64,000 nucleotides of DNA from Hetaerina americana (Eukaryota; Arthropoda; Insecta; Odonata; Calopterygidae). The DNA lies in NCBI GenBank assembly GCA_022747635.1, contig JAKTNV010000026.1, positions 5,886,007 through 5,950,006 on the forward strand. The letters run 5' to 3'. The position numbers and the translations under genes are program-made. Numbering within the stretch: the first letter of the stretch is position 1; the number at the start of each line of letters is the position of its first letter. Positions 24,521-34,600 of this stretch are shown in pieces. The notes beneath the pieces were generated by a model. The model ran no database searches and was not told where the DNA came from. It worked only from the letters and a program-made list of their open reading frames with translations.

Positions 24521-26183
24521 TTTGATGTATTCCCTTGGTCTTTACTTCTCCTGTAGGGCTTTCCTTTTGCATGAGGCAGCTCGGCTACGGAATGATTAGC
24601 TCTCAGTCCAACAATGGCTATATCATCCTCCTTTTGGTCGCGTCCAAAATTTATTTTATATATATATTCCTCTGTCTATTTCATGGTTTTGGACTTCTGG
24701 GGGACTATGAAAGTAGTTGACCTTCAATAAAACTATTTTCCCTATCACCATAATTTACTAAGCCGCTTCCATGAATGGTCATGACTCAACCGTTTACTCG
24801 AATGAACGAGAGCAAATGTGTTTCCATTCGATTGAACCATTTCACTTCACAAACTATTGAAATCTAGAAAGTAATGAGCGTCGTTACTCTATATTTGTTA
24901 TTTGCATGTATGTGTAACTTTTTAAATGCTCTCCATATTGATATTGATTAGATCAATAGTATTTCCTGAAGTTTTATCTGAAGAAGGCACGAAGTGACGT
25001 GTGAATAAATATAGTGCAATGGAATTCATACATGTTAATTATCACTTCTCTCCATTATTATTTCCGTGGCAAAGGTTTTATATGATTAATTTCCGAGAGC
25101 CTAATTTTAAAAACACCCCTCTGATGAAAAAATGAGTGATATATTATTTGGCGCCTTTACCACTGGGAAAAGGTACACCTGTGCTGTAGCAGTGCGGCAG
25201 AACTCAACAGTAGAAAAAGAATTAACGGACAATATGGTAGTGCTCTTTGGTTTAGACTATGTTAAACAAGGTTTGTGTTTCCTGAAATCGCAGCAATAAA
25301 GTAATAGGTTTCAAGTACTTTTTTCCTTCCTATCGGGTTTTATCGCTTTTTCTTTATTCATCGGCTGCAAGTGTTTACTTAGCACAACGAGTAACCTCAT
25401 TTCCTCCTCCTATGTGCTGGAAGATAAATCCCTGATCCAGTGGCCTGGAATAGTCGTATACTGCGAGCTCACTCAACCAAGGGCAGAAAGTAATTCGAAT
25501 TGGAAACAGGCGTACTTTAGAAAGGGTATACAGCCAGTGTAGCAGCTTACAGTACTTATGAAGGCACTTGTTACCGTGTTCATTTTCGTCAAATCACAAG
25601 CCCGGTGTTTTTTGTCTGTCATGTCCCTACTGATGTTAACATGGTTTTTATTTCCAAAGGCACTTCAAATAAGAATTGATCTTTATTTTAGTAAATAGCT
25701 ATCAGAGTTCTCGGACGACGTGTTACGTGCTTATTCATCTGTGATTCTTAGACAGTTAATTGCTGGCCCTAGTAAATGATCTATTAGAATTTGTCTAAAC
25801 GATTTAGTAGGGTTTTAATTTCCAAAATTCCGTGGATTCCACTCTGGAGATATAAATTGGTGTTTCACGAACGTGGATTTTAACGTGCGTTTTCCAGCAG
25901 TGCCTGCGACTAAGAAATTCGTTGCTTTCTCAATCGATTGGTCCTCTGTAGATAGCGTCGACCAACGCGTACTTCAGGGGTCGAAAATTGGTAGCCATTG
26001 CCCGCAGCGAGGAGGACGTCAAAGATTTTGCTTTATGGGAGGGTAAGGCTGTAAGCATTGGCCGGCAATCGCAAGGTTTCGGTCGCGCAAGAGCGTGCGG
26101 ATCGAGAAATAGCTCCGAAAAAGTACGGATTAACTCCGGTGGCTCCCCCGCGGCGAAATGAATGCGGGCGCTTTAAAAGTTTC

Positions 26184-26567
26184 ATGGGGACGCTCGCGCC
26201 TCGGCATGTGCATGGTAAAAAAGTAATTCAGGAGAGGAAGGGTTGCACGAGGACCTCGGAAAAAGAGGGTCCCTCTTGCGTTTGTATGCGAAGAACTGAT
26301 GTGTCGGAAGGATGTGACCGAAGGAAAGGAAAGAGAGAGGAAGATGTGGGTGTAGACATGGATGTGTTATGCATGCTGCGTATTTTTTCAGGCTTGTGTA
26401 TTTATGGGAGAAAGCGTGCTGAGGAGATTTGCAGAATGATCGCCTTGGCCGAGTCTCGTACCGCGCGTTTTCCACGACTAGGTGAAGGGATAGTGTTGCG
26501 TTCCGGCCAGAAGAAACTTAAGATAGCCCCGGACTGCCCATGCAGGGTTGAGATGAATATTGCGTGA
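26184..26567 (+). other. ORF of unknown function, doubtful
   Basis: The open frame runs from 26058, but its first codon there is TTG. The first ATG is at 26184 and gives 127 residues, rich in Arg, Lys, Glu and Cys. The surrounding 500 bases are GC- and CpG-rich compared with the AT-rich background. No family motif is visible. This could be a first exon in a CpG-rich promoter-like patch, but no splice or TATA evidence supports that. Confidence 0.15.
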
Positions 26568-27532
26568 GATTTGGGTTCGGTTGGAAAATGAAGATCTCCC
26601 TAAGTTTTGGGCTAGCACTTATGGAAGGATCCAAATACCATTTAATTCCTAGTAATCAATTATATATTCCTCGTGTGTAAAAGCTTCAATATGTCTAAGT
26701 ACGTTTTATCTAACGGGCATTTTGGAAATTCAAGGCGATGGTGAAATTGATATCGTAGTTAAAAGTGCTCCAGTTGCCGAAGGAATTTTTTAACGGATGA
26801 ACAGAAATATTGATGATGCAAGTTTATGTCTCAACAGTTTGGGGCTGTTTTTTCCTTCGAGTTGACTTTCATGATATTTTTCAAAGCTCTCAATTGAACT
26901 AATTTTGACTTCCCGAAAATTAATGCGCGCATTCAGTAGCTTAGAAAGGTTTTTCTCAATTTCATAAAATATTATGTATTCTAATATGCTTGATGCTGCC
27001 ATCAATTTATCTAAATATCTCCAATTACCACAGTTGCCACAATATTTCCACGACGATACTGTAAAAATTGTTTTAAAAAAAAACGAAATTAATACCATAA
27101 GCTATTCTAACCCAAATGCAATTTTTAAGAATTCATCAGCCTAACTTCAGCATTGACTCGTAGGGAATAAAATATCGACGAATTGATAGTTTTGTTAATT
27201 TTTGAAAAGAAGATATTGAGTGTACCAAATTGATTTATGTTTCTAATTTTTTCTACGATTTAAGAAGAGCTTGCAAAACCGTACTAAGAAGTTATCCAAA
27301 ACATGATGAGATACTTTGATGTTGATAAATATTGGTTCTGGCTAACTCATGAACTCATTATTTTTAAATCCATTGTACCTCTCGCTATTCACTGTCTGTC
27401 TCTTTTCTTTACAAGGTTCTTTTATAATTGTCGGACACTCCATTCTGAGCTAATATATCTCGTTGTTTTTAACGAGATCTATTAAACCAATGAAATTTAC
27501 TTGTAAAACTCGCATGCAAGTACTAAACCAAA

Positions 27533-27546
27533 AAAACTATATTCAT
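27533..27546. repeat. target-site duplication, left copy
   Basis: AAAACTATATTCAT, matching 13 of 14 positions with AAAACTGTATTCAT at 27844-27857. Flanks SINE copy 2. Confidence 0.85.
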
Positions 27547-27843
27547 AGTAGTAATTAGGGGAGGCGACAGAAAGCTGAGGTCATTTGCACCATAGGGGGT
27601 GGAGCGGAAAGGATGAAGGGTGGAGAGAAACCCAGCGTCGGCATTAGCCTACTCTTTACGAAAGGCGCCAAGCAGTCCGCATCTTAACGTCCCATCCGAC
27701 GGACGGCGTACTCACTCAAAGTGCCCTCCAAAAAGCACCTCAAGAAGGGATACCTCTGAAAAATATTCAACACCGCCGGGAGTTGAACCCGGGACCTCTG
27801 GGTGGGAAGCCAGTAGGTTAGCCCCCGGACCATCTCGATCCCC
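27547..27843 (-). mobile_element. tRNA-derived SINE, copy 2
   Basis: Same family and same orientation as the element at 10362-10673, nearly collinear over its whole length, with a deletion of about 7 bases relative to copy 1 near 27748. The head on the minus strand is GGGATCGAGATGGTCCGGGG, and the T-arm CCCGGGTTCAACTCCCGG pairs perfectly. The anticodon loop region reads CTTCCCA. The tail has only two ACT-like triplets (plus strand AGTAGT) instead of five, so tail length varies between copies. It is flanked by a 14-bp duplication with one mismatch. The open frames at 27620-27961 and 27684-27974 are shadows of the element and its flank. Confidence 0.88.
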
Positions 27844-27857
27844 AAAACTGTATTCAT
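27844..27857. repeat. target-site duplication, right copy
   Basis: AAAACTGTATTCAT; see 27533-27546. Confidence 0.85.
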
Positions 27858-28866
27858 TTCGGCTTGTGGAGATATCTCTTTGCCTTCCAAGTACCAGAAA
27901 TGGCAGATTGTGGAGTGTTGTTCGCGGAAACGTTCTCCTACCAAATTGTTGTCTTTTTTAATTGACCAAATCAATGGAGATATGATACGATGACACTCCT
28001 TTTATTGGGACTTGTATTATTTGAAGGTATTTTGATTGCCTAACAGGAATGAAGGACATACTTCTTCAAATGATTTACTTTATTCCTACTGATAAAACTA
28101 AATTTTGTTTGAACCATTTTTGTAACGATAGCCTGAAGTTTTTGAAATTCTAAACATTTTCGAAATCGCTCATAATCAAGAATTATTTTATGTGAATTTA
28201 TTATTTATAGAATTAACGCCTTCTTTGTAAAAGCCTAGAATATTACACGACATCAGCTTAAAGGTGTTCAATTTTCTCACTCGTTGAGAAAGTGAGATGG
28301 AGTTCATTTTATTCGCATGCAGTTTACCCAGTTCTGCGTACCAATATACACGCAGTCCTTTAATACTACACCTTAATTTGAGTGATAAACTTTTATTTAT
28401 CTTTTTGTAGAGGACTTATATAAAGAGGATATAACTTCAAGAGCACCTAGGCATTATCGCAGTTGAGTGATTTTTAGTGGCGAGTTGTTCTGGAGAGGTT
28501 CTGTTTTAATCGTGGTATAATGCTATATGTGAAAGGGAATTTCTTGATAGATACTTAAGCGGTTTACGTTGATACAAGCCGACCCAAATACCTCTTTGCT
28601 GTTAGGTTTCTTGCGTTAATTGATCTTCTACATAAATTCTCTCATGAATTGGTTATCCTATTAAAAGTAATCAAATAATTATTTTCTTCTTCTGCCCTTA
28701 GCAAAAACCTATTAAGTCCCAATAAAACGATTCAGTTCACAAGCTCTTTGAGTTTCCATGAAAATAATTTTATTTGCAATTTATCAAATATTTGTTGACT
28801 TATCGTAGGTTCTTTAGACTACTAGAAAATAACCGTTATATCTGTTATAAATATTTGAATCGATAA
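27858..28866. other. intergenic, nothing recognised
   Basis: About 1 kb of AT-rich sequence with no long ORF, tRNA-like box pair or clear repeat. Confidence 0.6.
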
Positions 28867-28875
28867 ATAGAAATT
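28867..28875. repeat. candidate LINE target-site duplication
   Basis: ATAGAAATT occurs here and again at 29449-29457, at the two ends of the truncated LINE. It is short and AT-rich, so chance is possible. Confidence 0.5.
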
Positions 28876-29337
28876 GAAATAAATAGAATTGCGCTAGGCA
28901 AAGAGGCTTTCACAAGGAGGAGGGAGTTGATGACGGGGACTTTGAGTAAGGATGTTAAGAAAAGACTCGTAAAAACTTTGATATGGAGCGTAGCTATGTA
29001 CGGTGCGGAAACGTGGTCATTGAAGCAGGAGGATAGACGTAGATTGGAGGCTTTTGAAATGTGGGTGTGGAGAAGAATGGAGAAGGTGAAATGGACAGAG
29101 AAGAAAACAAATGAGGAAGTACTGGGTATGGTGGGCGAAGAGAGGGGTTTGTTGGGAGCAATCCTATGGAGGCAGGAAAAGTGGATGAAGGGGGTGTTGA
29201 CCGGCGGTGGGATGTTGAAGACTGTGATAGAGGGTAGAATGTTGGGCAAACGAGGAAAGGGAAGAAACAGGATAGGGATGTTAGACGGGATGAAGGGAGG
29301 AAGAAAGTACTCAGAGATGAAGAGGGACGTTCTATAG
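28876..29337 (+). pseudogene. LINE reverse transcriptase C-terminus, open frame
   Basis: The frame is open from about 28867 to the TAG at 29335 with no internal stop, which suggests a fairly recent insertion. Visible motifs are NRIALGKEAF, LSKDVKKRLVKTLIWSVAMYG, AETWSLKQEDRRRLEAFEMW and VWRRMEKVKW, then TNEEVLGMVGEERGLL and ILWRQEKWMKGVL. This is the conserved thumb and tail region found in many invertebrate non-LTR retrotransposon proteins (Y-G-A/S-E-T-W-T/S-L then R-L-E-A-F-E-M-W). The palm with the YADD active site and any endonuclease are missing by truncation. It has no ATG of its own at the start and is not expected to make a working enzyme. The minus-strand frame at 28845-29249 is a shadow. 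Confidence 0.88.
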
Positions 29338-29448
29338 AGTAGGATGATGGATTTTGTGTTTTGTTAGGAGCAATAAAATATTTGTTTGGTAGTTGTGTCC
29401 ATCCAAAAACCTACCTTAACCGGTAGATTACCTTAAAAAAAAATATAT
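28876..29448 (+). mobile_element. 5'-truncated LINE, family 2 copy 1
   Basis: The 573-base 3' end of a non-LTR retrotransposon: the last about 150 codons of the reverse-transcriptase ORF, a 3' UTR with AATAAA near 29372, and a terminal CTACC-TTAACC-GGTAG hairpin (29411-29426) followed by an A/T-rich tail. Candidate 9-bp target duplications flank it. A related decayed copy lies at 53916-54450 and a scrap at 45779-45850. The family differs from the LINE at 10.2 kb; its clade cannot be fixed from the C-terminus alone. Confidence 0.85.
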
Positions 29449-29457
29449 ATAGAAATT
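29449..29457. repeat. candidate LINE target-site duplication
   Basis: ATAGAAATT; see 28867-28875. Confidence 0.5.
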
Positions 29458-31575
29458 ATCATCTCTATAAACTCACTTACAAATATTCGAGTGTGCTTTT
29501 TAAATTAATCGCTCGATCAGTTTTTGTATTCGTAGCAATTGGCTAGCATGCGATATAACTTAAAGTAATAGCTCGGAATGGCTTGTTTCTACGATGGAAT
29601 AATGGTATTGTTTGAATATTTCAGCTTTCGTGATAATGCCGTGCGCTCGAAAATTCGCTAGCACACATAAATTGGTTCCAAGCAACCAGATCTTACATGA
29701 TTTCTATGGTTTATTGTTTTTGAATGCCCCAAGTGTCGAAGTATATTACTCCTAAAATAAATGTTTCGTAGACATTACAAAATATACAAATATGCCTTAG
29801 GTATAAAAAAATGTAAAATGTTGTCAGAACTATTTTCTGAGTTCATTCGATGCTGGTATGTCGTGTTTTTAAATAGCTGCTCGGAATTTAATGATGAAGA
29901 TTTCTGATTGAAGAAATCGATTGGATCACAGCACGCTTACGTTTTGAAGCACCGCATAAGAATATTGTTTTCTCATCGCGAGGCTGTTTATCTATTTTCG
30001 CTTTCATCGACCGCCGCAATTAAGCCTCTGTAAATCGGATTTCGCAACAGCGCGACCGCATGCAACTCCATTACCAGATTTTAATTCGAACCCAGCCAAA
30101 GGCTCCGAGGCGTTCCAGTAGCGATTGGCAGTGCAAATATGCAGTGAAAGCGACCACAAGATTGAGCGAAATTCATCGTTTTCATCAGATAAGAGGGCTT
30201 AGGTCCAGGGAATTTCTCGTACAGTCCCATATGTCTACCTGTCGTGCCCTAGTAAAGGATTCGCAAATGTGTTGTCAGTTTAACCTCCCACACACAGCGG
30301 ATTGCGCGATGGATGCTAACATTAGAGGGAGATCGAGAATGAAAAATCGAAAGGGTCGGAGCTTGCTCGGAATTGGGAGGATAGTCCGATCCGCTGGAAT
30401 GAGTGTGTAGTCGGGGAAGGGAGTCGGCGAGGAGGCGCGTCGGGCGTGTAGCCAGCCGACCACAGACTGCAGTCGGCCCATGGGGCCACAAACCAGCGCT
30501 TCCCGCCTTTTATATAGCTATTCTCCCTCTGTTATCTCCTCTTAGTCTCTCTATTCACTTCTCTCTCTCTCTCTCCTCCCTCCGCTTTCCTTCCACTTAA
30601 TTCCCCGCCAAAGCCTATTTGCCCGTGTGCTTTTAAAAAGTTGCCTCTCTCCCCACTTGGGAAGGCATTAAAGGGGTCTGGCACTGAAAAAATTAGAGGA
30701 GCCAGATTGGTTCTCTCGTCCAGTAGTCGTTTCGAGGGAAATTTGCGATCAATTAATTGCTGCCTCTTTTATTTCAATTGCACAGATGTGATTTCGGATA
30801 TTTCGTTATTTCATCATCAGAACCAGACATTTCAAAACGAATGGATTTTGTTTTTCATGAGGCACCAAAAAACGAATACAATTGCCATTAAAATGAGTGG
30901 AAGATTCACAAATAGAGCAGCTCCCAAACTCTACTTTCCTGTCAAGTGACGGTCAATATCAAAGTTGACTTTTGCTTCTTCTCGGCATTGAAAGCATACT
31001 ATGTATATAGTATATGGTATACTAGTATATGGTACTTGTGAAGGTATTTTGCGATTGAGATGAAGTGCTAAATACTTTTATGAAAATATTTAAAAATATT
31101 ATATGACCTATGTATCCATTACATGCAAATTGACCTAGTGGAATAATGTTTGCGCATTAATCATTATTGCAGTAATTAGGCGTTTGTTAAGTTGCCATTA
31201 CAATTTCACCCCTAAAGTTTTGTGCTTCAGTGGTCAAATAAATCAATTTTTAGAAGAATATATTTTAAACGGAGTCAGTGTCTGTATTGAAGTCATTTTC
31301 AATGGTTTTCTTTAATTGCTTTGCCATATGATTACCCTTCGATATTTATCAGTAATAAGGCAGGGAAACTAATGACAAGATGAAATCGACCCTATTCCGT
31401 GTATCAGTCACTTGGGGCATTTGGCAACTGCTGGTCAACAACAATAAAAACGACAGGTCAAATTAGTATTTAAATGGGAACTAGCTTTCACTTCATGATT
31501 AATACTGATTCCACGTTTTTACAAACCTTCTATACATTCTTGATTTTAGCCTTAGATTTAACAAATTCCAAGGAA
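29458..31575. other. intergenic with GC-rich patch
   Basis: A GC- and CpG-rich patch at about 30280-30500 is followed by a TATA-like TTTTATATAGC (30509-30519) and a CT-rich stretch to 30600. No recognised protein is encoded downstream: the 30641-30949 frame starts with TTG and has no motif. A short duplicated TAGTATATGGTA occurs at 31008 and 31023. Confidence 0.45.
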
Positions 31576-31642
31576 TTAGCTTAAGTGGCTAAAGCAATCG
31601 ACCGGATATTGAGGGATCTGGGTTCGAATCCCAGTCAAGGCG
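31576..31642 (+). repeat. tRNA-like SINE head
   Basis: A-box TTAGCTTAAGTGGC at 31576 with a 4-bp D-stem (GCTT/AAGC), and B-box GGTTCGAATCC at 31621-31631 inside a perfect T-stem (CTGGG/CCCAG). The acceptor ends do not pair, so this is not an intact tRNA gene. Immediately downstream is AATGATTTTTACACTCT, a motif that recurs after other tRNA-like heads in this window. It is best read as the head of a tRNA-derived SINE with undefined 3' end. Confidence 0.65.
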
Positions 31643-34600
31643 AATGATTTTTACACTCTGAAATTGTTGCATTGAAACTTAGATTTCAAATTTACTTTTT
31701 TGCTCTTCCTTTAATTATTTCACGCTTGGGTACCAGATAATTCAATTTTAAAATTGACATTTCTTCAATTCACCCACCATAAATATTTAATTAGATACCT
31801 ACTATTTCTCTTCAAGTTAATACGTGAAAGAGGAATGCGAGAGTCAATCAGATTGTGGAAGATCCTTTCGAAGTTTCAGCTTGTGTAAGAGAACTGCTGA
31901 AACTCATCAACTATTAATGAATTCACCGGTCCACTAAGTGGTGTTGGGCAATGTACGAGAACATTTCTTTAAGACCACCCTAATACATATGCGAAAATTT
32001 GACTGTTTAAAATAATTTGGGCAGATTAATTGACTGCCTATATTTATCAAAAAAATTTGAATAATTAAAATTTTATGGAATATTAATAGTATGTCGAATC
32101 TCTAATTAGAGACTGTAATAACTTTAACATTCAAATTAGCGTATTATCTGCTCCAAAAAATTTCATGCATGGTATTCTTTAACATATTTACCACGAGCAG
32201 CTGTTACTTGTGATTTAAAATTAAACAACTTGCAGACGCTTTGCTAAAATTGATATATTTCAGCCATATCTGTGAAGCATGATATGGATGCCATTACTTG
32301 AAGATCAATTTTATATCAATTTGGAAACCTAGGACAAATCTCGCAAGGATTCACCATGAACTGTAGGATCCGGATGAAGAAGGTTGATATCAAAGTTATC
32401 TCTTCCAGTGACTAAAGTTTTTCATTTCTATATTAAGATATGTGTTTTGATAGCACGATGAAATTGTCAGATTTGAGCTTTTTCTCGTTTCTAAGAATTT
32501 AATCATCTCCAAATAGTTGCAATTACCCCACTCTTTGGATTAGGGAATACGTCACGGTGACATGTTGAATCGAAGCGGAATCCAGAAGTCTGCCGAAATG
32601 ATTCTTTGCACTCATCACGAAGTTTGTTGCAATTCATTTTTCTGCTCAACGTTCCACATATTCATCTGTCTTCATCATCTCTTCCTTTTACGTAATTACC
32701 GGCCCTATGGTTCACGCCACCGGGTGAGCGCTTCGCTTTTTTATAGCTTTAGCGGAAGCGGGGTAGCTAAATATATTGGCCTCCATAATTCAATATCCCT
32801 CCATCGACTTCCTCGCTCATCTTACCCCTATATCGATCGGAACATCTATCTTGGCTTCGCTCTTCGGTGCTTCTCCACCCTTCTGCCTAACATTACATCC
32901 CTTACTACGATTTTTTTCATTCGACGTGGATTTTCGTCTAGGCAAGTTTAAAAAAAAGAAGATGATGTGCACAACACTCTATCCCGGTATCCTTCTGGTA
33001 ACGGAGTTGGGAAAATGCGACATTCTCATTGTCGTTGGTGGTGTGCGAGGCTCGGACAATGTCCTTTCCTGCCAACAACACATCCTCCCACTCCGAAAAG
33101 CTCCACAGACGGTCGGTCGGATAATGGGGGGCGGGAGCGCGTCCGGCTCACATTATTTCCGGTTAGAAGTTCCGTTTTCGCGCGCGATCCACCCCCTCGC
33201 AGACTTCCCGTATCTCTCTTCTTTTTCCCCCCTCCCCTTTCTCCCCTCACGGCAAAGTCCTCGCCTCCGCAACGCCCGCCTTTATGCCCCGGCACCCTTC
33301 GCTCCGATTTCTCTCACCCAGGCCACCCGCGCCAGCCCCTGGTTTAGGTACAATGGAACTACTCGACCCGCGACATGGCGTTCGCCGCGTACAAATCACG
33401 GCTAAAGCCCACCAAGCCCCTCCCTCGAATAGGAAAGGTGTGCAGGCATTTCACTGGTGAGAGTTAAAGTGTTATTGTTTTGCGCTTTAGTTACTCTTCT
33501 GTATAATTTCTGTCGTCCTGTCCTACCCGTCTTTTCAGATATTGCAGGAGGTGATTTAAGTCCATAAACAATGATTTCAGATCTTTCGGGTTTCAAATTG
33601 GCGCCTGCGATCGACTCTACGTGAAATTTTTGCATTGAAGATTCTCGTACCAAAAGAATTAATGCCTTGCAGTCCAGAAATTCACTCTACAATAAGTCAC
33701 CGTACGGAACTTTTTAATCTTTTAGCCATGCATGCAGTGACTGGCCAAAGTATTTGATATAGTTTGAGTGATGGAATTCTAAGTTCTCACCCTGACATGA
33801 AAGAACTTCGTAAATGCAAAAGCGTGGAGGAAATTAACCTTCTATCCAGGAAGCCGTATTATTATGATCAATTGGCTCCACCAACTGTAAAATTTATTGT
33901 TCATTTCCGTAAAGAAGCAAATATGGATTTTCATGTAAATTATTACTAGAAAACTGCTGAATAACGAGGTGGTTACAAATCATCTCCTTACCTAATGAGC
34001 TTGAGCTTGCCTTTGCGTTGGTACACCGGTTCCTATCTGGGTGATCAACATAGGCCCTCTATGATAAGCCCAGGATATATTGCTTACGTTCTTGATTAGT
34101 CTTGAGAACCATAGCTGGAATGTGGAGAAGAACCAAGCACTACATCCTCAGTCAATGGTTTCATTTCCCATTGAGCTTAGTACGAGATAAATCTGTCTTC
34201 ATTTATCTTATCACTACTCTCTCCTTGGATACCCTCAAGAAATGTTCCCTATCTTCCCAAACCCCATCGTTGCCTCTCTCTCTTACTCTATCCAAATATC
34301 CCGCCTTCTTTGCATCACCCGTCCGAATTTGCTCCCCTCTGCATGCCTTCACCGCACAGTATCGCCTCTGGCCCCGGTGAGCGCCCTCTCCCCTCTCGTG
34401 TTGCACGTAAATTTATCGTTCCTTTTCTGCCTCCTCCGCCTTTCCCTAAATCCCGTTCCTCTTACTCAGAGATACCAAATTTTTCCAGGAGGTGGCTTTT
34501 ATGAAGATTTAGACTTTCCTGTAAGGGACGACACATGGAGCTCTTAGCGAGACACCTCATTTGCAGCATCCCATATAGTAAAGCACCATCCTATGGTAAA

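Larger units (their letters stand above)
22312..27532. other. intergenic with doubtful ORFs
   Basis: No recognised gene. It includes the ORFs at 22773-23234 and 26184-26567 listed separately, and a polypyrimidine tract at 23.9-24.5 kb. Confidence 0.5.

Noticed and set aside
30085..30115. Inverted B-box-like TTCGAACCC
   Set aside because: No A-box at proper spacing and no T-stem pairing; likely chance.
31576..31642. Functional tRNA gene
   Set aside because: D- and T-arms look good, but the acceptor stem cannot pair and the anticodon stem is poor, so I list it as a SINE head.
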